63,836 nt of DNA, taken from positions 1-63,836 of the forward strand of contig OMWI01000016.1 in the NCBI GenBank assembly GCA_900314715.1, in the 5' to 3' direction. The DNA is from an uncultured Prevotellaceae bacterium (lineage in GTDB: Bacteria > Bacteroidota > Bacteroidia > Bacteroidales > Bacteroidaceae). The first letter of the stretch is position 1. Every line of letters starts with the position of its first letter. Below the pieces are notes generated by a model. That model saw only the letters and a program-made list of their open reading frames with translations. It did no database searches and was not told the DNA's origin. Of this stretch, positions 43,738-53,209 are shown piece by piece. Position numbers and translations under genes: made by a program.

Positions 43738-43842
43738 ATCTTTCTCGAAGACAATTCAAAAAAAATAAGGCAGAAAACGAACATACACATTAGATAAATA
43801 TAAAAAAACGTAACAAAAGGATGTTTATTCGCCATAATTGTG

Positions 43843-43850
43843 TAAATTTG
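43843..43850 (+). promoter_or_regulatory. -7 box of ddh
   Basis: TAAATTTG, 39 bp before the ddh ATG. Confidence 0.5.
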
Positions 43851-43889
43851 CACGGAAATTTGGTATAACAAATTAAAACAAACAAACAC

Positions 43890-44789
43890 ATGAAAAAAAT
43901 TAGAGCTGCCGTTGTTGGTTATGGAAACATCGGTCGTTACACAGTTGAAGCACTCGAAGCCGCAAAGGATTTCGAGATTGCAGGTATCGTTAGGCGCAAT
44001 GGTGCAGAAAACAAACCTGCGGAACTTGCATCTTACGAAGTGGTAAAAGACATTACGGAACTGAAAGACGTAGACGTAGCCATTCTTGCCACTCCTACAC
44101 GTTCGTGCGAGGAATTCGCCAAGAAGATTCTGCCATTGGGAATTAATACAGTAGATTCATTCGACATTCATACCAGTATCCTTGACTATCGTAGGACGCT
44201 CGACCCCATTTGCAAGGAAACAAAAACCGTAAGCATCATCTCAGCTGGATGGGATCCAGGATCAGACTCTATCGTTCGTACATTGATGCAAAGTCTTGCG
44301 CCAAAGGGACTGAGTTATACAAACTTTGGACCAGGTATGTCTATGGGACATTCCGTTTGTGTTCGTGGAAAGAAAGGCGTGAAGAACGCATTGTCCATGA
44401 CCATTCCTTTGGGTGAGGGAATCCATCGTCGTATGGTATACGTTGAATTGGAAGAGGGTGCCAAACTCGAAGACGTAACCGCAGCTATCAAGGCTGACCC
44501 ATATTTCGCAAACGACGAGACACATGTATTTGCCGTAGCATCGGTAGATGACGTTCGCGACATGGGACATGGTGTTCATCTCGTACGCAAAGGCGTTAGT
44601 GGAAAGACACAAAACCAACATTTCGAGTTCAACATGAGCATCAACAACCCTGCACTTACCGCACAGGTATTGGTGAACGTGGCTCGTGCATCGTTGAGAC
44701 AACAACCAGGATGCTACACCATGATTGAAATTCCTGTTATCGACATGCTTGCAGGTGACAGAGAAGATATCATCGGTCACTTGGTATAA
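43890..44789 (+). CDS. ddh: Meso-diaminopimelate D-dehydrogenase
   Basis: One-step reductive amination of tetrahydrodipicolinate to meso-DAP for lysine and peptidoglycan. 299 residues. Rossmann motif VVGYGNIGRYTVEAL, ILATPTRSCEEFAK, VDSFDIH, SAGWDPGSDSIVRTL (substrate binding), GMSMGHS and a C-terminal HFEFNMSINNPALTAQVL. Complete and of normal length, with its own promoter and terminator. Confidence 0.96.
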   Translation: MKKIRAAVVGYGNIGRYTVEALEAAKDFEIAGIVRRNGAENKPAELASYEVVKDITELKDVDVAILATPTRSCEEFAKKILPLGINTVDSFDIHTSILDYRRTLDPICKETKTVSIISAGWDPGSDSIVRTLMQSLAPKGLSYTNFGPGMSMGHSVCVRGKKGVKNALSMTIPLGEGIHRRMVYVELEEGAKLEDVTAAIKADPYFANDETHVFAVASVDDVRDMGHGVHLVRKGVSGKTQNQHFEFNMSINNPALTAQVLVNVARASLRQQPGCYTMIEIPVIDMLAGDREDIIGHLV

Positions 44790-44811
44790 TACCGAGAAGC
44801 ATTTAACTATA

Positions 44812-44855
44812 GAAGATAGAAGAAACATCTAACTTCTTCTATCTTCCTTTTTTTA
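44812..44855 (+). terminator. Terminator of ddh
   Basis: Perfect 13-bp stem GAAGATAGAAGAA / TTCTTCTATCTTC with a 9-nt loop, then CTTTTTTT. Confidence 0.9.
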
Positions 44856-44899
44856 TCTATAAACGAGTAAAGACTTTTAATAAAACATACAAGAAATAA

Positions 44900-45301
44900 A
44901 TGAAAAAGAAGAATTCCATTCTAAAATCCTTGGCAGCAATAGCCTTCTTTGCCTTGATGACAAGTGCCATAACCAGTGACGAAGTCATTACGACAGAAGG
45001 AAGTGCCACCGTAATTAACACAACGTCGCTTACTCAAGACGTGATAGGTTATCAAAGTCCTACACCCGTTAAAATTTATATTGAGGGAAATAAGATTACG
45101 AAGATTTCACCCTTACGCAACAAGGAAACTCCCAAGTATTTCCAACAAGCCAAGAAGATATTGAGCAAATACGAGGGAAAAACCGTTAGTAAGGCTGCTA
45201 AGATGAAAGTAGATGGTGTTACAGGCGCAACAATGTCATCAGAGGCATTAATGAAGAATGTCAAGACGGGATTGGAATATTACAACAAACAAAAGAAATA
45301 A
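44900..45301 (+). CDS. Exported FMN-binding domain protein
   Basis: 133 residues: basic N-terminus, hydrophobic helix (about 8-24, probable signal peptide) and one FMN-binding domain as in NqrC/RnfG. VDGVTGATMSS contains Dxx(S/T)GAT, with Thr111 the likely site for covalent FMN added by ApbE. It would act in the periplasm as a small electron carrier. Electron donor and acceptor are unknown; ddh upstream and a pectate lyase downstream give no metabolic hint. The 36-bp gap to the lyase allows cotranscription. Confidence 0.82.
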   Translation: MKKKNSILKSLAAIAFFALMTSAITSDEVITTEGSATVINTTSLTQDVIGYQSPTPVKIYIEGNKITKISPLRNKETPKYFQQAKKILSKYEGKTVSKAAKMKVDGVTGATMSSEALMKNVKTGLEYYNKQKK

Positions 45302-45337
45302 ATTTATCTCAAAAACAAACTCTTAAATTCACAACAA

Positions 45338-47677
45338 ATGAAAAAACTATCTCTCGTTTTATTTTCATTGTTTACCTGTCTATTAATGCAAGCTCAAGCA
45401 CCTGCATTTCCTGGAGCAGAAGGACACGGACGTTATGCAACAGGTGGACGTGGTGGTAAAGTCATTCACGTAACCAACCTCAATGATTCAGGTACGGGTT
45501 CTTTACGTGCAGCTGTTAGTGGTTCTGCGAAGAAGATTGTCGTATTCGACGTGGGCGGTGTTATTGCTTTGCGTAGCAATCTCAACATCGGTGCCAATAC
45601 TACTATCGAAGGCCAAACCGCTCCTTCACCAGGTATCACATTAAGATATTACACGGTAAACCCCAACGGCAATAACATCATCATGCGCTTTATCCGAATC
45701 CGCCGCGGTCAAGAGAAAGACGTTAACGATGGTGCAGACGCAAGTACTGCTCGTCATTTTACCAACATTTTGTTAGACCACTGTTCTCTATCGTGGTCTA
45801 TCGACGAAGTAGCATCGTTTTATGACAACAACAACTTCACCATGCAATGGTGTACTATTGGTGAGAGTCTGAACAATGCAGGACACGGAAAAGGCGCACA
45901 TGGTTACGGAGGAATATGGGGTGGTAAATTAGCTTCTTTCCACCACAATCTGATACTTCACGTCAATAATCGCTCTCCACGTTTCAATGGTGCACGATAT
46001 GATTGGGAAGGCTATACCAGCAATGTCAAATACAATGATTACAAATGGGAGAACACCGTTCAAGCTGAAAACGTAGACTTCCGCAATTGTGTGGTTTACA
46101 ATTGTGGTAATGGTTGTTATGGCGGTCCTGGCGGTGGACAAATCAACATGGTTAACAACTATTTCAAATCAGGTCCAGCAGCAAGTACAAGTAGACTTAC
46201 TACCGTTACCGTTGGTGCAAGTGGTAATTCCGAAGGTTATCCAAAATACTGGACAATGACCAGTAGATATTACCTAAGTGGCAACCAAATCAACGAGAAC
46301 ACAAACGCAGGTTGGTCATATATGTCATACGATGACGGCACCTATTTAATTAATGGTGTAAGATGCAGTCCTGATCCCAACCATTACTATGGAAGCAACG
46401 TTACTTATTACAAAAATTCCGCAGGAAAAGATTGTGTGCCCATTAAATTGGACGAACCAGCACCAACTGGAGAGGTTACGACACACGCCACTATGACTGC
46501 ATACGAAAAAGTGCTTCATTATGCAGGTGCATCGCTCATTCCAGACGAAGTTGACACGCGCTATGTGTATGAAACAGAGAATGCCACAGCCCTTTATTAT
46601 GGTTCAAAGACCAACAAGCCTGGTCGTATCGACCTCGTTTCTGACGTAAAAGGCTACACAGAAGCCAACTTCGGAACAGGTTCCCGTTCTGCTTCATTCG
46701 ATACTGATAAAGATGGTATACCCGATGCATGGGAAACGGCAAATGGTTTGAATCCCAGTGATCCATCCGATGCACTACTCTATTCTCTTGACCCTGCTAA
46801 ATATTATACCAATATCGAAGTCTATTGCAATAGCCTGGTTCAAGAAATTATGGTAAACGGTAATGCTGACGCAGAAGATGCTGTCAAGGAATATTATCCT
46901 GAGTATAAAAACGAAAAGGGAAATACCGTGGAAGCCATCAATCCCGATGTTGCCATTATTGACCAACCTGATGAAAAAGACATTACGGCAAATGGCGACA
47001 TCATGTGGGAGTTGACTACTGCCATTCCAGATACAAAGATGGTTGCTGGTATTGTTGAAGGGAACGCTAATAGCTATATTTCCCAAGCTCTTATGACTTT
47101 GGGAAATAATCTCGTTCCTAATAGCACAAGAAACATTAACGGAAAGACATTGGTCTCTCTTAAATCTACGGCAAAGGAAAGTTCTGCGGAAACAAATGCA
47201 GTTACGTTCACCATCAACGTGAAAGAAAACTTCAAGTTCATGCCAAATAAAATCCAGTTTCTCATTTCACGTATAGGAACAGACTCTGGCGTAGCTGATG
47301 TGAGTTGGCAAAATGAGAATGGAACAATATCATTGGCAAGAGGTATGGAACTCAATCGCAATAGCAGCGACAAAGGTTGGTATACGGAATACAATGAGGA
47401 AGTAAGTACCATCGCCGCCGCTACTGGAGAGCAAAAGATGATTATCAACATTTATAATGTCAATGCAGGCAAGGAAACGGCTATCGGAAACGTGGTTATT
47501 TCTGGTGTCATCACATCACTCGTTTCTGGAATAGAAGAATTAGAACATGCTGAAGCCATTTCAACGGAATACTACAATTTACAAGGTATGCGAATATTGA
47601 ATCCTCATCATGGCATATTCATCAAGAAAGAAGCCTTGCCAAATAACAAGAAAGTTATACAAAAAATCAACTTGTAA
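45338..47677 (+). CDS. Secreted PL1 pectate lyase with C-terminal Prevotella-type tail
   Basis: 779 residues; signal peptide MKKLSLVLFSLFTCLLMQAQA. PL1 beta-helix (about 22-420) starts AFPGAEGHGRYATGGRGG and shares DHCSLSWSIDE, GKGAHGYGGIWGG and FHHNLILHVNNRSPR with the lyase at 26112. Then a DTDKDGIPDAWETANGLN calcium segment (about 455), an accessory beta module (about 540-730) also seen in the other lyase, and an end YYNLQGMRILNPHHGIFIKK typical of exported Prevotella proteins, in place of the dockerin repeats. Upstream of a GH3 enzyme in the same direction. Confidence 0.9.
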   Translation: MKKLSLVLFSLFTCLLMQAQAPAFPGAEGHGRYATGGRGGKVIHVTNLNDSGTGSLRAAVSGSAKKIVVFDVGGVIALRSNLNIGANTTIEGQTAPSPGITLRYYTVNPNGNNIIMRFIRIRRGQEKDVNDGADASTARHFTNILLDHCSLSWSIDEVASFYDNNNFTMQWCTIGESLNNAGHGKGAHGYGGIWGGKLASFHHNLILHVNNRSPRFNGARYDWEGYTSNVKYNDYKWENTVQAENVDFRNCVVYNCGNGCYGGPGGGQINMVNNYFKSGPAASTSRLTTVTVGASGNSEGYPKYWTMTSRYYLSGNQINENTNAGWSYMSYDDGTYLINGVRCSPDPNHYYGSNVTYYKNSAGKDCVPIKLDEPAPTGEVTTHATMTAYEKVLHYAGASLIPDEVDTRYVYETENATALYYGSKTNKPGRIDLVSDVKGYTEANFGTGSRSASFDTDKDGIPDAWETANGLNPSDPSDALLYSLDPAKYYTNIEVYCNSLVQEIMVNGNADAEDAVKEYYPEYKNEKGNTVEAINPDVAIIDQPDEKDITANGDIMWELTTAIPDTKMVAGIVEGNANSYISQALMTLGNNLVPNSTRNINGKTLVSLKSTAKESSAETNAVTFTINVKENFKFMPNKIQFLISRIGTDSGVADVSWQNENGTISLARGMELNRNSSDKGWYTEYNEEVSTIAAATGEQKMIINIYNVNAGKETAIGNVVISGVITSLVSGIEELEHAEAISTEYYNLQGMRILNPHHGIFIKKEALPNNKKVIQKINL

Positions 47678-47811
47678 TTATTTAAAAATATCTTATAACC
47701 TTATTTACTCAACTCAAACAATTCAGATGAAAAGTATATTATCCAGAGGTTTCTCCTACGGAAACTTACAGACTGTCATTGAGATTAGTAATTCACACAA
47801 ATAAGAATAAG

Positions 47812-50409
47812 ATGAAGAATTTATTAGCAACATTCATGATCGTGTGTGCCATAACGGTAAACGCACAATCTTTCAAATACCCTTTCCAAAATCCTAATCT
47901 CACTCCCGAACAAAGAGCGGAAGATCTCATCGAAAGACTAACGTTGGAAGAGAAAGCATCATTGATGATGGATGTGTCCCCTGCCATTGAAAGACTGGGG
48001 ATTCCCCATTTTGAATGGTGGAATGAAGCTTTACACGGAGTAGGAAGGAATGGTTTTGCCACCGTCTTCCCTATCACGATGGGAATGGCAGCATCATGGG
48101 ACGATGCATTATTATATAAGGTGTTTACAGCAGTAAGCGATGAAGCTCGCGCCAAAAATCAAGTTGCCAAGAAGAAAGGAAATGTGAAACGCTATCAAGG
48201 ATTGTCTTTTTGGACTCCTAACATCAATATCTTTCGTGACCCTCGATGGGGACGCGGACAAGAAACATACGGCGAAGACCCCTATCTCACATCAAGGATG
48301 GGACTTGCCGTCGTAAATGGCTTACAAGGGCAATCCTATGATTCACAACCTCTTTCCCAAGGAGGCAAATACCGTAAGTTATTGGCTTGTGCCAAGCACT
48401 TTGCCGTACATAGCGGTCCTGAATGGAACCGTCACCAATTCAATATCGAAAACTTGCCAAGTCGTGATTTATGGGAAACATATCTACCAGCTTTCAAGAC
48501 ATTGGTGCAAGAGGGAAATGTGGCAGAAGTGATGTGTGCCTATCAACGGATTGACGGAGAGCCTTGTTGTGGTAATTCAAGATATGAACAACAAATTCTA
48601 CGCGACGAATGGGGTTTCAAGGGATTGATAACCAGCGATTGTGGAGCCATCAGTGATTTCTGGGTAGCAGGTAGACATGGATATTCCCCTAATCGACATG
48701 CAGCTTCGGCTTCCGCCGTACGTGCAGGAACCGATGTGGAATGTGGTTCTGACTATCGCTCATTGCCAGAAGCAGTAAAGGCAGGTGAAGTTACTGAGGC
48801 AGAAATCGACAAGAGTTTGAAACGATTGATAATTGCCCGTTTCGAATTAGGTGATTTCGATTCAGATGAAATGGTCAGTTGGACAAAGATTCCTGCAAGT
48901 GTTATCGCTTGTAAAGAGCACAAGCAATTGGCACTTGACATGGCTCGCAAGAGTATCGTATTGTTGCAAAACCGTAATAACATCCTACCTCTGAATAAAA
49001 ACGAGAAGATAGTCGTAATGGGACCTAATGCCAATGACTCTGTTATGATGTGGGGTAATTATAGCGGTTATCCTACACAAACAACAACCATTCTGAAAGG
49101 CATTCGCGAAAAGTTGGGATACAATGTGAAATACATTCCAGGTTGCGGATTGACTCGCAATGAATCATTCGAAAGTAGGTTTAATCTCTTCACCACTCCC
49201 ACAGGGGAAAAGGGTATGAAAGCCACTTATTGGAATAATACCGACATGAAAGGAGAACCCGCAAATACGGTGGTTATCAACCAATCAATTAATCTCAGCA
49301 ATGGTGGCGCAACCGTCTTTGCGCCTGGTGTTAACTTAGAGAAGTTTTCAGCTAAATACGAAGGTACATTTATCCCGACCGCAGATGAAACACTCACCAT
49401 TACCATGGGCAGTGACGACAAAGCACGTCTTATCATTAATGGTGATACACTTATCAATAATTGGAAAGGGCGCAATAGAATCAATGAGACTCGAAAGGAA
49501 ATCAATGTAAAAGCAGGCGAAAGTTATGTATTCCAAATCGATTACGTGCAAGAATTCGACATGGCTGTCATGCAGTTTGACATCAGTAAGAGTCTATCTC
49601 CTTCTCACCAAGAAATCTTACGTGAGGTAGCAGATGCCAACACCGTAATATTTGTTGGTGGTATCTCTCCCAAACTGGAAGGTGAAGAAATGAAAGTAAG
49701 CGAACCAGGATTCCGTGGTGGCGACCGCACCGACATTGAATTGCCCCTAGTACAACGTGACTTGGTTGCAGCCCTTCATCAAGCTGGAAAGAAAGTTGTC
49801 TTCATCAATTGCTCAGGTAGTGCCGTTGCTCTTGTTCCCGAAACAAAGAACGCCGATGCTATCCTTCAAGCATGGTATGGTGGAGAGCAAGGTGGAAATG
49901 CCGTTGCTGATGTTATCTTCGGTGATTTCAATCCACAAGGTAAATTGCCCATCACTTTCTATAAGAACGTAAACCAATTGCCAGACTATGAAGATTATAC
50001 GATGAAGAATCGCACATATCGTTACTTCAAGGATGAAGTTCTCTTCCCGTTCGGCTATGGTTTGAGCTATACACAATTTAGCATCGGTAAACCTAAGTAC
50101 AATAAGGGAGCCATCACTGTAAGTGTTACCAACACAGGCAAGAAAGATGGTGAGGAGACCGTACAAGTATACATGCGTCGTGTGAACGATGTGAATGGTC
50201 CATTGAAGTCGCTACGCGCATTCAAGCAAGTGGCACTGAAGGCAGGAGAAACAAAAATAGTAAAGATTCCTATACCTCGCAAGTCGTTTGAGACATGGGA
50301 TGAGCAAACCAATACCATGCGCGTGGTAAGAGGTAAGCACGAATTGATGGTAGGAACGTCCAGCAAGGATGCTGATTTAAAGAAGCTATTTGTAACGATA
50401 AAGAAATAA
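47812..50409 (+). CDS. GH3 beta-xylosidase/glucosidase with PA14 insertion
   Basis: 865 residues from MKNLLATFMIVCAITVNA (signal peptide); the frame upstream of this ATG has no export signal. GH3 N-terminal barrel (about 25-370) with GRNGFATVFPITMGMAASWD, GQETYGEDPYLTSRMG, CAKHFAVHSGPEWNRH and the nucleophile Asp in LITSDCGAISDF. The C-terminal sandwich (about 400-700) is interrupted by a PA14 module (about 465-610, KATYWNNTDMKGEP). A fibronectin III-like end (about 780-860) closes the protein. Sequence resembles the xylan 1,4-beta-xylosidase group; substrate not proven. Followed by a strong terminator. Confidence 0.9.
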   Translation: MKNLLATFMIVCAITVNAQSFKYPFQNPNLTPEQRAEDLIERLTLEEKASLMMDVSPAIERLGIPHFEWWNEALHGVGRNGFATVFPITMGMAASWDDALLYKVFTAVSDEARAKNQVAKKKGNVKRYQGLSFWTPNINIFRDPRWGRGQETYGEDPYLTSRMGLAVVNGLQGQSYDSQPLSQGGKYRKLLACAKHFAVHSGPEWNRHQFNIENLPSRDLWETYLPAFKTLVQEGNVAEVMCAYQRIDGEPCCGNSRYEQQILRDEWGFKGLITSDCGAISDFWVAGRHGYSPNRHAASASAVRAGTDVECGSDYRSLPEAVKAGEVTEAEIDKSLKRLIIARFELGDFDSDEMVSWTKIPASVIACKEHKQLALDMARKSIVLLQNRNNILPLNKNEKIVVMGPNANDSVMMWGNYSGYPTQTTTILKGIREKLGYNVKYIPGCGLTRNESFESRFNLFTTPTGEKGMKATYWNNTDMKGEPANTVVINQSINLSNGGATVFAPGVNLEKFSAKYEGTFIPTADETLTITMGSDDKARLIINGDTLINNWKGRNRINETRKEINVKAGESYVFQIDYVQEFDMAVMQFDISKSLSPSHQEILREVADANTVIFVGGISPKLEGEEMKVSEPGFRGGDRTDIELPLVQRDLVAALHQAGKKVVFINCSGSAVALVPETKNADAILQAWYGGEQGGNAVADVIFGDFNPQGKLPITFYKNVNQLPDYEDYTMKNRTYRYFKDEVLFPFGYGLSYTQFSIGKPKYNKGAITVSVTNTGKKDGEETVQVYMRRVNDVNGPLKSLRAFKQVALKAGETKIVKIPIPRKSFETWDEQTNTMRVVRGKHELMVGTSSKDADLKKLFVTIKK

Positions 50410-50477
50410 AACTATTTAAGAATACGATACGATTCATCAAGAAATTCTTGACATTTCGTAGAACATCATGTTAACAT

Positions 50478-50524
50478 CGTAGAGTAATACTTTAGCACTC
50501 CCAAAGTATTACTCTACGTTTTTT
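50478..50524 (+). terminator. Terminator of the GH3 gene
   Basis: Perfect 16-bp stem CGTAGAGTAATACTTT / AAAGTATTACTCTACG with a 9-nt loop, then TTTTTT. Confidence 0.95.
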
Positions 50525-50578
50525 AGTGAATGCCAAAGGCATAGTAATCATATTTTTAAAAATATTTTATGCTATTTG

Positions 50579-50609
50579 TTGACGGATTGTAAAATTATTA
50601 TTATTTTTG
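50579..50609 (+). promoter_or_regulatory. Promoter of the zinc metallopeptidase gene
   Basis: TTG (50579-50581), 20-bp spacer and TATTTTTG (50602-50609), 60 bp before the start. Confidence 0.65.
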
Positions 50610-50668
50610 CAAAAGACTTTAAAGTCCTTAAACATTATCATGATTCAATAACTAAAAATGAAATAAAC

Positions 50669-51544
50669 ATGAGATTAGACGGACGCAGAGAAAGCGAAAA
50701 CGTAGAAGACCGCAGAGGATTGAGTTCCACTGCCAAAGCAGGTATTGGTGGTATCGGTGGTATTATCATGATTGCCTTGTTTACATTCTTATCGGGTGGA
50801 AACTTGGGAGACGTGGTGACCAACGTAGTGCAAAATGGTGGTTTCGGACAGGTACAGGAAGAACAACTGGACGGTCAACCAGAGTTTACGGAAGAAGAGC
50901 AACGCCTTGCCAAGTTGTCTCGCCAAGTATTGGCAGGAACGGAAGACGTATGGAGTGCAATCTTCCAACAAATGGGTCGTAGGTATACGCCTCCAACATT
51001 GGTGTTATTCACCAATCGTGTGAACAGTGCTTGCGGTACTGCTTCAGCAGCCGTAGGTCCTTTCTATTGTTCTGGTGACCAAAAGTTGTACATCGACTTG
51101 AGTTTCTTTACCACGATGAAAAGACAAATCGGTGCAGATGGCGACTTCTCATACGCATACGTGATTGCGCATGAAGTGGGACATCACGTGGAGAACCTAT
51201 TAGGTACCTTAGGACAAGCACACGCAAAGATGAACCAAGTAGATAAGGTTTCTGCCAATAAGATTAGCGTGAGACTGGAATTATTGGCTGACTACTATGC
51301 AGGAGTTTGGGCTCATTACGACAACCAAGAATATAGTTCTTTGGAGGAAGGTGACGTTGAGAAAGCCATTGATTGCGCACAAAAGATTGGTGACAATTAC
51401 TTGCAGAAGAAAGCACAAGGATATGTGCAACCCGAATCGTTCACCCACGGAACGAGTGCCCAGCGCATGAGATGGTTGAAACGTGGCATTGATACAGGTA
51501 ATATGAATACCACAACATTCAATGTGAGCGAAAGTGAACTCTAA
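50669..51544 (+). CDS. Neutral zinc metallopeptidase, YpfJ family
   Basis: 291 residues from MRLDGRRESENVEDRRG, the family N-terminus; codons before it lie in the promoter. One membrane helix (about 24-46, GIGGIGGIIMIALFTFLSG), then the exported protease domain with CGTASAAVGPFYCSGDQKLYID and the zinc motif VIAHEVGHHVENLLG (HExxH), plus RLELLADYYAGVWA and the terminal FTHGTSAQRMRWLKRG. Substrate unknown. Monocistronic. Confidence 0.9.
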   Translation: MRLDGRRESENVEDRRGLSSTAKAGIGGIGGIIMIALFTFLSGGNLGDVVTNVVQNGGFGQVQEEQLDGQPEFTEEEQRLAKLSRQVLAGTEDVWSAIFQQMGRRYTPPTLVLFTNRVNSACGTASAAVGPFYCSGDQKLYIDLSFFTTMKRQIGADGDFSYAYVIAHEVGHHVENLLGTLGQAHAKMNQVDKVSANKISVRLELLADYYAGVWAHYDNQEYSSLEEGDVEKAIDCAQKIGDNYLQKKAQGYVQPESFTHGTSAQRMRWLKRGIDTGNMNTTTFNVSESEL

Positions 51545-51565
51545 TTATAGAAATCTATAATATAC

Positions 51566-51610
51566 CAAGAAGGATGAAGAATCGCCATTGACAATTCTTC
51601 ATCCTTCTTG
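51566..51610. terminator. 17-bp perfect inverted repeat between convergent genes
   Basis: CAAGAAGGATGAAGAAT (51566-51582) pairs with ATTCTTCATCCTTCTTG (51594-51610), loop 11 nt. The right arm includes the last three codons and stop of the FAD oxidoreductase. Probable bidirectional terminator, though T-tracts are poor. Confidence 0.6.
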
Positions 51611-53209
51611 CATTAATTGGGCACAACATTCAGCACAACGTTCTCCATCAACTCCTGCTGAAACGATACCACCAGCATAACCGGCTCCTTCACCACAAGG
51701 ATAGAGTCCTTGGATTTGAACGTGTTCAAGGTTATCAGGATTTCTCAGGATACGAACAGGACTTGACGTACGGGTTTCTACGGCAATCAGAACGGCATCA
51801 TTGGTTAAGAATCCATGACTTGTTTTACCAAATTGCTTGAATCCTTGTAGTAAGCGAGAAGCAATAAACGGAGGCAACCAAAAATGCAATGGACTACTGA
51901 TGAGACCTGGCGCATAACTACTTGCAGGCAAGTCATAACTCAATCGCTTGTTAACGAAATCCGCCATTCTTTGCGCTGGAGCCGTTTGCCGCATATTACC
52001 TTGTTGCCAACAATTCTTTTCTAATTGTTCTTGGAATCGCATCATGCGTAGAGATTGACAATCAGAACCTGCATCTACGTCATTGTCCATTTTCAATGTC
52101 ACCTCATCAATATCCTCTGGTCTTATCTCCACCACCATTCCCGAATTGCTCCATTGCGTGCCACGGTTACTGGGACTCATACCATTCACAACTATTTGCT
52201 GAGGTCCTGTAGCTGCAGGAATGACAAAACCACCTGGGCACATGCAGAAACTATATACCCCACGTCCTTCAACTTGTGTGGTAAAACTGTATTCTGCCGC
52301 AGGGAGATACTTTCCCCTACCCTGTTTGTTGTGATATTGTATTTGGTCTATCAGCATTGACGGATGCTCCAAACGCACACCAACGGCAATACCTTTAGGT
52401 TCTATGAGAATATTAGCATTTGCCAAATAACGATAAACATCACGCGCAGAATGTCCCGTAGCCAATATCACAGGCCCTCTGAAATGACATTGTTCACCTG
52501 TTACCAACGATACAGCCTCGATTCCCACCACATGGTTTTCATGAATCATCAATCGTTCCATGCGCATTTGGAAATGTACTTCACCTCCCGATTTCAATAT
52601 AGTATTGCGCATATTCTCTATGACGCGCGGCAACTTATCGGTTCCAATATGCGGATGACTATCTGAGAGGATAGATGTTGGGGCGCCATGCTGACAAAAG
52701 ACATTCAGTATCTTGGAAATATTTCCCCTTTTCTTGCTTCGCGTATATAACTTCCCGTCAGAGAAAGCCCCTGCACCTCCTTCACCAAAACAATAGTTGC
52801 TATCAGCATCCACCTTATGCGTCTTACTAATGGCAGCCATGTCCTTTTTCCTATCGTGTACGTTCTTTCCTCGTTCAATCACGATAGGACACAAACCCAG
52901 TTCTATGAGTCGCAAAGCAGCAAACAACCCACCAGGGCCTGCACCTACCACAATGACACGAGGTTTTCCCGACACATCTGGATATTCCGTGTGAACATAC
53001 TCATCATCAGTTGGCATTTCATTAATATATGCTCGAACGGATAAGTTCACATATATCGTGCGCTGGCGCGCATCAATGCTACGCCTCAACACCCTCAAAG
53101 ATTTCACGGTACGAGCATCAAGTCCCTTTTCGCGAGCCAAATACTCGATAATCGTTTGCGTAGACGCTGCCTGAACGGGCAATACGCGAATCTGGTATTC
53201 TTGTATCAT
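51599..53209 (-). CDS. FAD-dependent oxidoreductase, uncharacterised
   Basis: 536 residues. A small N-terminal alpha/beta domain (about 1-75, LRVLRRSIDARQ) precedes a Rossmann FAD-binding domain opening VIVVGAGPGGLFAALRL, with IVIERG at the end of strand 2, YCFGEGGAGAFSDGKL, ILATGHSARDVYRYL and a C-terminal GLYPCGEGAGYAGGIVSAGVDG. Bacterial relatives are annotated as NAD(FAD)-utilising dehydrogenases without known substrate. No signal peptide. The start overlaps the esterase stop by 4 bp (ATGA), placing it last in a GH2-esterase-FAD operon. Confidence 0.85.
   Translation of the reverse strand: MIQEYQIRVLPVQAASTQTIIEYLAREKGLDARTVKSLRVLRRSIDARQRTIYVNLSVRAYINEMPTDDEYVHTEYPDVSGKPRVIVVGAGPGGLFAALRLIELGLCPIVIERGKNVHDRKKDMAAISKTHKVDADSNYCFGEGGAGAFSDGKLYTRSKKRGNISKILNVFCQHGAPTSILSDSHPHIGTDKLPRVIENMRNTILKSGGEVHFQMRMERLMIHENHVVGIEAVSLVTGEQCHFRGPVILATGHSARDVYRYLANANILIEPKGIAVGVRLEHPSMLIDQIQYHNKQGRGKYLPAAEYSFTTQVEGRGVYSFCMCPGGFVIPAATGPQQIVVNGMSPSNRGTQWSNSGMVVEIRPEDIDEVTLKMDNDVDAGSDCQSLRMMRFQEQLEKNCWQQGNMRQTAPAQRMADFVNKRLSYDLPASSYAPGLISSPLHFWLPPFIASRLLQGFKQFGKTSHGFLTNDAVLIAVETRTSSPVRILRNPDNLEHVQIQGLYPCGEGAGYAGGIVSAGVDGERCAECCAQLMQEG

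Noticed and set aside
43683-43889. 68-codon minus-strand frame upstream of uvrA
   Set aside because: It covers the uvrA and ddh promoter regions and shows no coding features beyond a chance hydrophobic run.
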